Notes: generated by a model from the sequence alone, not told the origin. A stretch of DNA of 64,000 nucleotides from Brasenia schreberi (GCA_036023115.1 JAYKKT010000089.1:15680501-15744500); one strand, 5' to 3'. Positions 11,630-23,758 are shown, counted from the first letter of the stretch. A program made the numbers and translations.

Positions 11630-13079
11630 TTACAAATTGTAATCAGGATCATCAACTAAATAATCTTCATCTTCTCCTTGTTGCAGATCATCATCATCAT
11701 CAGCCACGCCCACACCTTCTTCTTCAAAATCAAATTCTTCATCTCCGTAATGTTGTTGCGCTCCTTCCAAATTAATCCAGGCAACGTCTTCTTTTGTTAG
11801 GAGGGCATTTTCATCAGTATCTTCTATAACCCAATCTTCTAATATATCAAAATTATCCAAACTTATTGGATCGAACTGACTTTCTTCTCTATTTACTTTT
11901 CTTAATTGCCTACGACACAAACAAAGATAAACAATTAGTAAGTAATATTAACAATTGAAAACTGAAGTTAAATAATATTGAATTGAAAATTTGAAAGTAA
12001 TACAACATTACCTTTCACGAAGGCGCATGTTACAACGAATATAAACCAAATCATTAAGCCTTTTGTGTTCCAACCTGTTGCGCTTTTTTGTATGGATGTT
12101 TTCAAAAACACTCCAATTTCTTTCACAACCTGTTGCACTACAGGTTTGGCTTAAGACTCTAACTGCAAAATCTCTAAGGTTTGGACAATCACTTCCAAAC
12201 CTGTTCCACCAGACTAATCTGTCAATGCATTCAATGATTCCTCGATTAACCTTACCGTCCCTTTTGAAGGTTGTTGAGTACCTCAATGATGGGTTTAGAT
12301 AGTAGGCTGATGCAATTGTTTATTCCATCTACTATCAATTATTTTCCACACGGGCACATAATCTCTTTTTTTTCCATTAAAGTTATTTCTGATCGCTTCT
12401 TTTGCCCTGTCCATGGCTTCATAAAGGTAGCCCATAGATGGTTTCTCCTCACTGTCAGCCAATCTCAAAACTTTCACTAAAGGACAAGTAATTTTCAATA
12501 ATCTGATACATGCATTCCAAAATGAACTTCTAAAAACCGTTTCTGCAATCTCATTTAGCTTTTTGTTCCTTCTGTTTTGAGGCAACTCTGCAAATTGTTG
12601 CCACTCATCTAAGGAGAACATTCTCTTTAAAGCTTGCTTCTGTCTCACAATACTCTACAAATAAGAAGTTTGTTGCGAACCGAGTTGCAGCTGTACGAAG
12701 AAGCTCTACACCTTCTGTGTATCTCCTCATCATACACAAAACAAACTATCAGTGAATCCAACTCCAGTGGCAGTAGCATCATCAGCTTCTTCACACATTT
12801 GGAAATCATCCTTTTTTGTCTCCTTTCCTGTATGCTCTCAATCATCTGCAAGCATTGCCATTTAATACCTTGTGGCACACTTCTAACTCTGCCTGTGCAT
12901 GGAGCAACTTCTTTTCTGGTTCCTGCTAGGTGGTGTTTCAACCTTGAAATTCCACCACTAACCACCTTTTCACAAAATAAACATCTGATTTTTAACCTTG
13001 AACCCTCAACTGGTATACCCCACTGCCATGCCGGATCATCAAACTTTGAATGAGAGTCTCTACCACCCCTTCCTGCCAT
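11630..13079 (-). pseudogene. hAT transposase remnant (BED finger and C-terminal dimerisation parts)
   Basis: The frame starts with ATG at 13079 (MAGRGGRDSH). A BED-type zinc finger follows (CLFCEK with downstream His residues near SRLKHHL), then a frameshift in the QERRQ region. After the large deletion, blocks resume at 12648 (RQKQALKRMFS), 12286 (NLRDFAVRVL, SATGCERNWS: the hAT C-terminal dimerisation region) and 11920 (acidic tail ending LVDDPDYNL). The RNase H-like core is largely missing, so no active enzyme is expected. Confidence 0.85.
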
Positions 13080-13442
13080 CTCAATGGAGTACTTTAATTC
13101 AAACAAAAACCTGAAAATAAAAGCACTTCATAAATCCCCCAATCTTCAAATAACACTCAAATCGAGTATCCCACTTCATGAATGAAATAAAAATCGTATA
13201 CACACACTTAATAACTTCATATTTTGTCATTCAAAAAAAAAATGAAATAACACAAAAAACAATAAATATAAAGGAAAAAAATGAAAAAAACATTAAAAAT
13301 ATACCAAAATCCGAGTTTGGAGGCTTGCACGAACACCGTAGGGCAGATTTTGGAGCTTTGAACACTAAGGAGGCAAAAACCGGCTCTTAGGGAACTTGAG
13401 GAACCCAAGAGGAGAGAGGAAATCGCGGGTTTCAGTCAGCCC

Positions 13443-13463
13443 GGGACCCTTTATAAGGGTCCC
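13443..13463 (-). promoter_or_regulatory. Palindromic TATA core of hAT copy 1
   Basis: The 9-base arms GGGACCCTT and AAGGGTCCC flank a central TAT/ATA, so the TATA box sits inside a 21-bp palindrome about 365 bases upstream of the transposase ATG. The same structure occurs at 14019-14039 in copy 2. Confidence 0.6.
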
Positions 13464-13570
13464 AGGGCGTATCGCCCGTATCGTACGATACGGGCGATAC
13501 GGTGCGATACGCCCGCACCTGCGATACGGGCCCTCGTATCGTACGATACGGTGTGATACGGACAACACTG

Positions 13571-13878
13571 GTGTATCCTATTTACAAATGTGAGAGGAAG
13601 AATATTAGCAAAAATAAGCTACAGGAACTAGGTGGAGTTGCATGGTCAACAAAGGAGTACAAACTATAATAGATTTTGCTGCATTTTCATTCCCCAACGA
13701 TAGACATCTCCAACTTTATCCATGAAAATAAACATGCTCACATTCAATATATAACTTGCAGCACTAGTCTTTTCCTATGATTCATTAGTCATAGAGTCAT
13801 AGTAATGCTGGTAGAACACTCAATCCCCTATGAGACGAAGGTATCGAAAGATGATCACCATTCCCCATCTAGTCAACT
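13571..13878. other. Intron spacer between the two hAT elements
   Basis: About 300 bases of apparently original eIF4A-III intron remain between the two insertions, including one TSD copy from each. The missing short exon was looked for here and not recognised. Confidence 0.6.
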
Positions 13879-14018
13879 CAGTGTTATCCGCATCGCACCT
13901 TATCGTATGATACGGTGCGATATGTATCGTATCGTGAGCCACCACGATACAATACGGGAGGGTGTATCGCAATTGACAGAGTATCGCACCGTATCGTACG
14001 ATACAGGCGATACGCCCT

Positions 14019-14039
14019 GGGACCCTTATAAAGGGTCCC
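14019..14039 (+). promoter_or_regulatory. Palindromic TATA core of hAT copy 2
   Basis: The arms GGGACCCTT and AAGGGTCCC flank ATA, giving CTTATAAAG at the centre. It lies between the CGATAC-rich subterminal array and the transposase region, where a promoter is expected. The function is inferred. Confidence 0.6.
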
Positions 14040-14416
14040 CGGCCGACCGAAACCCGTGATTTTTAGCGAGTTTCCTCTCTCCTCTTGGGTTCCTCAAGCT
14101 CTTTAAGAGCCGATTTTCGCCTCTTTAGTGTTCAAAGCTCCAAAATCGTGCCCTACGGTGTCCGTGCAAGCCTCCAAACTCGGATTTTTGTATATTTTTA
14201 ATGTTTTTAACATTTTTTTCTTTTATATTTGTTGTTTTTTGTGTTATTTCATTTTTTTTTTGAATGACAAAATATGAACTTATTAAGTGTGTGTGTACGA
14301 TTTTTATTGCATTCATGAAGTGGGAGACACTCGATTTGAGTGTTATTTGAAGATTGGGAGATTTACGAAGTGCTTTTATTTTCAGGTTTTTGTTTGAATT
14401 AAAGTACTCCATTGAA

Positions 14417-16916
14417 ATTGTAGGAAGGAGTGGTAGAGACTCCCATTCAAAGTTTGATGATCCGGCATGGCAGTGGGGTATACCAGTTGAGGGTTAAAGG
14501 TTAAAAATCATATGCTTATTTTGTGAAAAAATGGTTAGTGGTGGAATTTCAAGGTTGAAGCACCACCTAACACGAACCAGGAAAGAAGTTGCTCCATGCA
14601 CAGGCTGAGTTAGAAGTTTGCCAGAAGGTATTAAATGGCAATGCATGCAGATGATTGAGAGCATACAAGAACGGAGACAACAAAAGGATGATTTTCAGAT
14701 GTATAAAGAAGTTGATGATGCTACCACTGGATTTGGATTCACAGATAGTTTGCCTTCAGATGCTAGAAGGCAGAGATTGGTAGTAGCAGTTTACGAGCAC
14801 CTACTAGAGGAAAGAGGGTTGCAGTTAAAGACTTTGGAGGTGGCAGAAGAGGAAGTTCAGGAAGGAGTAGAGGAAGAGCTTCTTCTTCTAGCATACATTC
14901 GTTCTTTCCTCCTTCCACTACACATGGTGCTCAACTAGGAATTCGTGCTGCTATGGCTTTAGAACAACTGCATAATGAGGCAGACCTTGCAATGGGAAGA
15001 TGGTTTTATGATGCATGCATTCCATTTAATGCAGTAAATGGTTTTCATTTTCACGCAATGGCAGATGCAATTGCAAACATTGGTCCAGGATACAAGATGC
15101 CCTCTTATCAGATGTTGAGAGGAAAGATATTATATCAGACCGTCATTGAAGTGCAGCAATACTGTTCGACTTTGAGACAGTCGTGGAAGGAAACAAGATG
15201 CACTATTATGGCAGATGGATAGACCGATAGGCGAGGAAGGACATTGCTAAACTTTCTTGTATATTGTCCTAAAGGACTCATGTTTTTGAGATCTCTAGAC
15301 ATGTCACAGGAGAGGCACACTACACAGATCCTACGAGAAAAAATTGATAAGATTATACAGGAGGTTGAGCTACAGAATGTGGTCCAAATGATTACATATA
15401 ACACAGCTAACTACAAAGCAACTGGGAAGGAGTTAGCTGATATTTATGGGACTTTCTAGACACCAAGTGCAGCCCATTGTGTAGATCTCATCCTCGAAGA
15501 CATTGGTGAGATGGATGAAATAAAGGCAACAATTGAGTGTTACCAAGATATTACAAAATTCATTTACAACCATGCATTTGTTTTGTATATGATGAGGAGA
15601 TATACAGAAGGTGCAGAGCTTCTTCGCACAGCTGTAAGTCGGTTCGCAACAAACTTCTTATCTGTAGAGAGTATTATGAGACAGAAGCAAGCTTTGAAGA
15701 GAATGTTCTCCTCAGATGAGTGGCAACAATTTACAGAGTTGCCTTAAAACATAAAAAATAAAAAGTTGAATGAGATTGCAGAAACAGTTTTTAGAAGTTC
15801 ATTTTGGAATGCATGTGTCAGATTATTGAAAATTACTTGTCCTTTAATGAAAGTTTTGAGATTGGCTGATAGCGAGGAGAAACCATCTATGGGCTTCCTT
15901 TATGAAGCCATGAACAGGGCAAAAGAAGCCATCAGAAATAATTTTAATGGAAAAAAGAGAGATTATGTACCCGTGTGGAAAATAATTGATAGTAGATGGA
16001 ATAAACAATTGCATCAAGCCTATTCATGCAGCAACATATTATCTAAACCCATCATTCAGGTACTCAGGAACCTTTAAAAGGGACGGTGAGGTTAATCGAG
16101 GAATCATTGATTGTATCGACAGATTAGTCCCTGATGAGAGCATAGTAGATGAGATACATCGAGAGATGGAGATATATGATAATGCTCTTCACTTGATGGG
16201 TTTGCCTATTGCAATTCGCAACCGCACTACGATGTGTTTAGGTAAATTGCTTATTTTCATATTTAAGTTGCATCTTATATTACTGTGGATTATTATGTCT
16301 CTAATGTTTGTATTTTTTTACAGATGTTTGGTGGAACAGGTTTGGATGTGATTGTCCAAACCTTAGAGATTTTGCAGTCAGAGTCTTAAGGCAAACCTGT
16401 AGTGCAACAGGTTGTGAAAGAAATTGGAGTGTTTTTTAACACATCCATACAAAAAAGCGCAACAGGTTGGAACACAAAAGGCTTAATGATTTGGTTTATA
16501 TTCGTTGTAACATGCGCCTTCGTGAAAGGTAATATTGTATTACTATTACTTTCAAATTTTTAATTCAATATTGTTTAACTTCAGTTTTCAATTGTTAATA
16601 TTACTTACTAATTGTTTATCTTTGTTTGTGTCATAGGCAATTAAAAAAAGTAAATAGAGAAGAAAGTCAGTTCGATCCAATAAGTTTGGATAATTTTGAT
16701 ATATTAGAAAATTGGGTTATGGAAGACACTAAAGGAAATGCTCTCCTAACAGAAGAAGACGTTGTCTGGATTAATTTGGAAGGAACGCAACAACATTATG
16801 GAGATGAAGAATTTGATTTTGAAGAAGGTGTAGGTGTGGCTGATGATGAGGAGGAGGATCTGCAACAAGGAGAAGATGAAGATTATTTAGTTGATGATCC
16901 TGATTACAATTTGTAA
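14417..16916 (+). pseudogene. hAT transposase, near full length but inactivated
   Basis: Alignment to copy 1 shows the start codon changed to ATT (14417). Next come the BED-finger region with an in-frame stop, the segment ALEQLHNEADLAMGRWFYDA, the catalytic-type block CTIMADG (where the expected Trp codon before TDRRGR is TAG), MITYNTANYKATG (Tyr at a position usually Asp in hAT transposases), further stops near 15459 and 15745, a probable intron around 16241-16323, the C-terminal dimerisation block, and the acidic tail to 16916. Several separate lesions show that it cannot make transposase. Confidence 0.85.
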
Positions 16917-17241
16917 AATGTAACATTGTATGTAACTGTAGTATAAACTGTGTATGTATTTTATTTTTTGGATTCAAAATATGTAAATTTGGATGCAATT
17001 GTTCAATGTTGAATGCTCAATCTGTACTAAACTTACATCATATGAATTTAAAGCAATTATCAGATTTTTCCTGATTTTTTTCTGATTTTTTTTATTTTTT
17101 TCAAATTTTTACTAATTTTTATTGATTTTTAATTAATTTTTACATTATTTTAATATTAAAGTACGATACGATACGATACGCCCATATCGTGGAGCCCAGC
17201 GATACACGATACAATACGCGTCATACAACACTGAGTCAACT

Positions 17242-18780
17242 ATCATTTATGGTGCTTCCCCGTCCAACAAAAAGTAAAGGGGCTCCACACATACTCTCCA
17301 AGGTGCGATAAAAGCCGCTTACTATACTACTGTCATCCTACACTTACTAGCAACTGCAGCATGCAAAAGGTCACCAGTTCCCTCCCGTGCGGCACATGGG
17401 CAGACAATGCTTATCCTGTCTGCTGCCCTGTTCCTCAAATATGGCACACGTTTCTCCACTTCGATCATGAAGTCTTACAACTCTTTCCCTGAACACTGCT
17501 CTGTTAAAATTCAGTCAGAAGGGTACCATCAACTCATACATTTCCATTGTTCACCATAGCGCGCTATAGCGAATTAGCGGCTTGTGAAGTACTATATCAG
17601 TGCACTGTTAACGGGCGACCTGCTTGGGTGCTACTTATGCCATTAACAGCATTATAACAGACCGCTATATCTAAATAAACGTACAGGGCAAGGTCAATCC
17701 AATATCCATCAGATTGTCCTCCGTCTCTGACCCCACCCCTGTAACGGGAAGGCTCCCATCTTCGCCCCTGTCTCTCCCAGAAGTCCCTGCGATAACCCAT
17801 AGAGAGAAAGGGGAACACTGAAAGCCCACTTTTACATCTAAAATTTTAGATGAAACCCTAATTTATGCAAAATAGGGTCAAATTCAGACATATTAGTATG
17901 AATGAATGTGTGAGATTACCACAATTAATTCATGAATTAAAAAAGAGGTGACACTTTGTTATTTATTGTTATGCATAATTTGTCTAATTTTCAAATGGAC
18001 CTACCTTTCGAAGGAGGAGGAGTCAAGGCCTCGTTTACCGGCCAAAAACCTGCTATCCCCGTTCCTGTCCCCACTACCGTTTCGACTCTCTGAATCCGTC
18101 CTAGTCAGGGTAGGTCCTTGCAGGAAGCCCCTCCCCATGAACATTCCTTACACGCCTCAAGAGTCAAAATACGTATAAACCCTTAACCATAGTAAACTAT
18201 ATATTGCTACTTAAGGACAGCACAAAGAAGCTGTTCTCCACCCCCTTAAAACATAACTGACCCAAAACCCTTATTGGTAGTCTATAGCTGTACCCATATC
18301 CTAGTGGAATCCACCAATGAGGGAGCTCAGGCCAAAATGCTATTTAGGTTCTCCATGCATACCCAACAAACCAGATCTCATAGCCTAAGCACATAATGGC
18401 ATTGTATATAGCATTCTTCAGCCGATGAACAGAACTATAAGCAGCCCTATTTGTTTTTTGCGCATATATCATAATTGCGTAGAAGGAGAAGCCAATAACG
18501 TTCTTGCCTAAGTGTTATCATAAGTCGCTTAAACTACGATTCCTAGAAACTCCATCACAAAAAACGACTTTCAAGAAAAGTGGAAAGAACAAGAAAATGA
18601 AGAGAAGAATAGTAAGAGAAACCCTAATTTTCTCCTCTCCGTATATCGCAAGTCTGACTTACTACGGTTCAAAAAACACCATTATATGATGAACCATTAA
18701 AACAACGGGAACAATAAGTTAGAACAAACTCTAACCCTAATTTTCCAGAATCAGACGAGACAACAATCAGAAGGCCTATA
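17242..18780. other. Remainder of eIF4A-III intron 1
   Basis: This is intron DNA between hAT copy 2 and exon 1. It contains a palindromic AGCGCGCTATAGCG stretch near 17559-17572. I found no exon, RNA or mobile-element end here. Confidence 0.5.
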
Positions 18781-18781
18781 A

Positions 18782-18800
18782 CGAGAGAGAGAGAGAGAGA
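18782..18800. repeat. (GA)n microsatellite
   Basis: An uninterrupted GA run sits in the eIF4A-III intron just downstream of exon 1. Confidence 0.85.
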
Positions 18801-18827
18801 CCATACTCGCGGCTTGTGGTGTCTTAC

Positions 18828-19142
18828 CATCTGGCAGACCGCGAGGGCGATCATGGAGGTCTTTCCGGTGCCGGACTGTGCCTGCGCGATGACGTCGCGG
18901 CCGGAGATGATGGGCATGACGACTCTCTGCTGGATGGCCGACGGCTTCTCGAAGCCGTAGGCATAGATCCCACGGAGCAGGTCGTCTCGGATGCCCATCT
19001 GGTCGAAGCTCGATATGGCCTCAACCCCGGGGCTCGTCTCGAAGACCAGGTTCTCGTCCTCCATCGCCCCACCTCCTCTCTGCCGATTCCGGGGAACAAC
19101 CGACCCACCACCAGCGCTTCCACCAGCAACAGCAGCAGCCAT
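18828..19142 (-). pseudogene. eIF4A-III exon 1
   Basis: This exon has 105 codons from an ATG in a good plant start context (CCATGGC) at 19142. It covers the low-complexity N-terminus, the VFET and [11 protein letters not shown] (Q-motif) region and Walker A (AQSGTGKT), ending at codon CQM. The donor is ATG|GTAAGA. The exon is GC- and CpG-rich in an otherwise AT-rich window. In-frame GTG codons upstream are not preferred as starts. Confidence 0.9.
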
Positions 19143-19319
19143 GGCGACCACCACCACCGCCACCGGCGCAACACCACCCCGACGGAGACGGAGATCCTTT
19201 TGCCGTGAGACGGAGACCCTTTTACCTTGCTCGTTGCGATTAGGGAATCGATTGACGGTCCGTTACAAAATTATCAGACAATTAAATGGTGAAAAGTTTG
19301 CCGATAAATAACTATTCTG

Positions 19320-20275
19320 GACCCATTTATGCTTTTAGTTTTCCTTTTAACGAGAATTTGCTTTTTCACAAATACAATTTGGACTAAAGTCTGGATGCCA
19401 CATTGTTTAGGGCCGGTAAGCGAACCGAGCTTCACATGGTTCGGCTTTGTTCAGCTCATGTTCATCTTATTAACCTGGGTTCTTGATTTAAAAAAGTCAA
19501 ATGTGACCTGGCTTGTTAAGTTTTTCGAGCTAAACACGGACACTGTGCTAATAAACCAGCTGATCTCATTCATGTGGGTTGTGTGATTTAAATAAGTCAA
19601 ACACAACCTGACTCGTTAAGTTTCATGAGTTAAACATGAATACTGTGCGCTTGGTTCTGCTTAGCTCTTATAAGCTCTCTTGGTTATTAATACACAGCTT
19701 TTCTCTTTCTTTGTATATCGTATCAGCACAATTTAAATTAAATGGTCAAATTTAATTCTAAACGAAATTCTATGAAGAATAAGATTAAGATTTAATAATA
19801 AATAAAACTTTCTACAGACAAATATGTGTGTGTGCATGCGCATGCATGTGCATATGTGTGCAGAGCCACTTTCAATCTCGATAAGGATTGGTGTACACGA
19901 CCCGACCTTTTATGATTTGCAATTTCGAAAATGTTAGAAGTATTGCTTATCTCAAGGGTTATTTGCTAGATTATAACGATTATTACATAAAGGATAGTAT
20001 TTGTTTATTTAGTTTTTTTCGCATTGTAAAACATGCATTTTGTCCATTAATTGGAATTTCTTGCAAGAAATTTGCCCTTGAAAAGAAATTGTCACACTCC
20101 TTTGAAGATACAAATGGTGCGCGATGTGATGACAGTACATGGATCTGGTCGGAGGTCTGAATGATAGCGGCCCAAATCCATTTGGGCTCACCCCATTAAA
20201 GAACCGGGTTTTAGTCCTAATCCAAACTTGTCACACTTAAAATAAACTCAGTTCAAGGAGTGAGCAAACCCAAAT
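19320..20275. other. Anonymous DNA between the eIF4A-III copy and copia element A
   Basis: This holds the upstream flank of the eIF4A-III pseudogene and AT-rich DNA. At 19470-19630 a roughly 100-base motif (dinucleotide words around GGTT, CAAGT and GTTAAG) recurs imperfectly. No coding or RNA gene is recognised. Confidence 0.4.
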
Positions 20276-20501
20276 GTTGGCTCATTTAAACTTTTCCAAG
20301 TTCGCCAAGGCAAATTTCTGTATGTGTTCGAGTGAGAGGACAATGCAATTCCTTCACCGAAACATGACTTAATCTCTCTTTCAAGAAGCGGGGTAATGGG
20401 GCTGCAAATAAAAAGGTTAGCCCTGCAAATAAAATAAACTCTGTCAATTGATTTTCTGAACGAAGATGGATGAGATTGAATATTTTATGGTCCACCTTCT
20501 C

Positions 20502-21560
20502 TCAAATGAAGTGACAATCTACTTTAATGTGCTTGGTTCTTTCATGAAGAACTGGATTGGAAGCTATTTGAAGAGTTGTCATACTGTCAATAAAGAAATT
20601 AATCAAACAGTTTCTTCCAAAACCATGTTCCTCCATTAGTGACATTATCCATAAACTCTCGCACATACCAAGAGCAATAATATGATATTCTATTTCTACA
20701 CTTGATCTAGCCACAACAGACATGAAACAACATTATCTCCCAGACATACTATATACCCTAAAGTAGATCTTCTATCATCTGTGGAACCTACCCAATTAGC
20801 ATCTGAAAAAATCTCAATATCAAGTGATCCATGTGGGGAGTACAGTAAATCGTGGGTAATAGATGATTTTATATATCTGATGATATAAAATACAATATTC
20901 ATATGGTGTCTTGATAGTGAATGCATCCATCTACTAACATAGTTGACTACAAAACTTATATCGAGTCTGGTAATTGTGAGATATATCAATTTTTTCACTA
21001 ATGTTTGATATCTCCCCACATCTTCATAGGGTTCATTAGAATTTTCAGCAGCTTCTTTTTGAATCTTAATGAGAATAGAGTATACTCGGCAATCTTTTAT
21101 TTTTATCTCCTTTAATAGATTGAGAATACACTTTCTTTGACTTAACAACAAACAACCCTTGCTTCGAACAATCTCAATCCCTAAAAAATAGTATAATCTT
21201 CCTACGTCTTTCAAATCAAATAAAGCATATAGCTATTTTTTTAAATAAGTAATTCCTTTTACATCATCACTAATAATAATAATGTCATCAACATACATAA
21301 TCAAGAGAATAATTTTCTTGTCCCTCTTGATAAATAAAGTGTGATCACTAACGCATCGTGTGAAACCCAAACCAAGAATACTATTACTAAACTTTTTAAA
21401 CAAAACTCTAGGTAATTGCTTCAAACCATAAATAAATTTTTTTAGTTTGCATACCTTTGATGATATTTTCCCTTGATAATATCCTAGAGGTAAGTCCATG
21501 TAGATGTCCTCAGTAAGATTTCTTTGAAGAAATGCATTTCTCACATCCAGTTGTCATAGT
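20502..21560 (-). pseudogene. Copia A reverse transcriptase and RNase H remnant
   Basis: RT blocks are MRNAFLQRNL, YGLKQLPRVL and the catalytic IMYVDDIIII, which retains both Asp residues, followed by VGRLYYFLGIEI. The RNase H blocks FSDANWVGSTDDRRST and SSVEIEYHIIALG follow. Stops and frameshifts near 21232, 20700 and elsewhere break the frame. Confidence 0.8.
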
Positions 21561-22132
21561 TCTCATCCTTGGTTAACAGTTATACTTAAGAGGATTTTGA
21601 TGGTACTCATTTTTGCAACAAGAGCAAATGTCTCTGTATAGTCAATTTCCTATGATTGACTATGGACTCTAGCTACTAGCCTCGCCTTGTATCTTTCTAT
21701 TTTTTCATCAGCCTTAAACTTTATTGTATATACTCACTTACAACCTAGAGTCTTTCTTTTTGGTGGTAGATATGTAAGTTCTCAAGTTTGATTCTTTTCT
21801 AATGCTGCGATTTTTTCTTTCATAGTTGTCCTTCAATCTGAATTTTGTTCTGTCTCTTCAAATGTTTTGAAAATATAGATATTATTGACATTCATCACAA
21901 ACAACTGATACTCTTTTGGATAATTAGTATATGAAACCATATTGTGTAAAGGATATCTAGTAGCTTCACGTTTATCCTTTCGAAGAGCAATAGGTAAATT
22001 ATCACAATCATTAGACAAGATTGAAAGAGTTACTTGAGTTGGAATAGGAGTTGATTCGGGGCGGGAATTCTGTTCTATGATAGCATTAGGATTTGGGAGG
22101 AATATCTTTCTCTCACCTCTTAAATACGTTTG

Positions 22133-23270
22133 TCATCTTCTTTTTTCTGCAGTCTCTTCTTCCTCTTCAACCTTGTGAGGTTCTTCCAATGGTGAAATTT
22201 GTAGTACAATCGAAGCAGGCTTATCTAATGATTGATTTTTATTAACACCATAAAATAACGAGTCTTCATAGAAAGTAACATCCATCGTAACATATAGTTT
22301 TCTTTTTTCAGGATTATAACATTTGTACCCTTTCTGAGTGGAAGAGTAACCCAAGAAAATACACTTAATAACTTTAATATCTAATTTATCTCTAGAGTTA
22401 CTGTGAATATACACAAAACAGGTGCATCCAAATACTTTAAGAGGTACTTGAAATTATCTTTTTTAGGACATAAAGTATGAAAAGGAAAATCACCATTAAG
22501 GACCCGAGTGAGCATGCGATTTATAAGAAACATTGTGGTTAGGACAACTTCCCCCCAATAAAAGTTAGAAACATTGTATTCAATAAACAATATTCTAGCA
22601 ACGTCTAAAATATGTCTATTTTTTCTTTCAGAGACTCCATTTTATTGTGAGAAATAAGACCAAAATGTTTGATGTAGAACTCATTGACTTTGAGAAAAGG
22701 AATATAGTGATTGAGACATATACTCCTCTCCATTATTACTACGAATGACTTGAATTGGCACTTGAAATTGGGTATAGATAAATTTGCACTATATAAGTAG
22801 AATATTCTTCACCTCATATTTGGTATTCATAAGGTAAATCATAGTAAACATGGTGCAGTCATCGATAAAAGAAATAAAGTATTTATAACTATGCAATGAA
22901 GTAATATAACATGGGTCCCAAATATCAAAATGAATAATTTCAAATAGTTTTGAAGCTCTAGTTTCATTCAAAGAAAATGATGCACGATGATGTTTGACCT
23001 TTTGATTAGTGTCACATTGCAAAAACAAATCACTACATCTCAAAAATTCAGGTAGTAGAATCATAATCTTAGAAATAAGTAAATGGCCCAATTGTCGATG
23101 CCATCATATGAACTCTTCCTTCTCCTCTTTTGTAGTTAGAGTAGACTACATAGTTGTCCTGATCGTTTTCTCATAAAAATAAAATCCTCTCTTCAAGGTA
23201 TCCTAACCAAAGATCCTCTCCATCCTCAGTTTCTGAAAAGTGCAACACATATAATTAAATGTTACCACAC
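22133..23270 (-). pseudogene. Copia A integrase remnant
   Basis: Recognisable blocks include FEIIHFDIWDPC and KYFISFIDDCT (core Asp region), NFYWGEVVLTTMFLINR, and KCIFLGYSSTQKGYKCYNP toward the C-terminus. The frames are split by stops near 22600-22790. Confidence 0.75.
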
Positions 23271-23280
23271 AATCCAAGTC

Positions 23281-23530
23281 CTATGTTAGAGCATAAACTG
23301 ATAAGAGATTGATTGAAATATTAAGAACATGTAAAACATTTTTAAGAGTTTCCAAAGCAGTGATTATACTTTCTTTTATTATAATAGGAGTATTAGACTC
23401 ATCGACCACCTTAATACCAACACCATTCTGAATCAATTGATAGTCATAGAAATATTCTCGACAGCTAACCATATGATTTGTTGTGCCTGATTGAACTATC
23501 TATATTCTTGAATTAGGAACAAGTGAATTA
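23281..23530 (-). pseudogene. Copia A protease-region remnant
   Basis: The frame shows ALETLKNVLHVLNISINLLSV, the usual segment after the protease active site in copia Pol. The active-site DSG is not clearly preserved. Confidence 0.6.
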
Positions 23531-23758
23531 TCACAAGCCATGAACGAAAAAGGATATGCCATGGTAGCTTGGGAATCAACAGTAGAAGATGTAGATGCAG
23601 TTTGTGATTCAATTAGTCTCACTTTAAGTTTTTTTATTTCCTTCTTCATATTAGCCAATGAACTCAGTCCAATTTCCAGATTTTATCTTTCAATTTGATC
23701 ACTGACATATGCTTTATTCAGTCGGTTACGATTATAGTTGGGTCTGTCCACTAGTTTC

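Larger units (their letters stand above)
11346..13570 (-). mobile_element. hAT transposon copy 1 (2225 bp, internally deleted)
   Basis: Termini CAGTGTTGTC and GACAACACTG are perfect inverted repeats, flanked by 8-bp duplications GTGTATCC at 11338-11345 and 13571-13578, as in hAT elements. Both ends carry many CGTATCG/CGATACG words. The transposase lies on the minus strand. Relative to hAT copy 2 (13879-17233) it lacks two internal blocks, including most of the catalytic region, so it is non-autonomous. It sits in the eIF4A-III intron in opposite orientation to copy 2. Confidence 0.93.
13879..17233 (+). mobile_element. hAT transposon copy 2 (3355 bp)
   Basis: The left end CAGTGTTATCC and right end (reverse complement CAGTGTTGTATG) are imperfect terminal inverted repeats, flanked by perfect 8-bp duplications AGTCAACT (13871-13878 and 17234-17241). 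Both ends carry clustered CGATAC/GTATCG subterminal words. It is clearly the same family as hAT copy 1 but retains the transposase middle. It sits in the opposite orientation, with 308 bases between the elements. Confidence 0.93.

Noticed and set aside
18816..19311. Plus-strand and alternate minus-strand frames over eIF4A-III exon 1
   Set aside because: They are shadows of the GC-rich exon. Only the minus frame with AQSGTGKT has family support.
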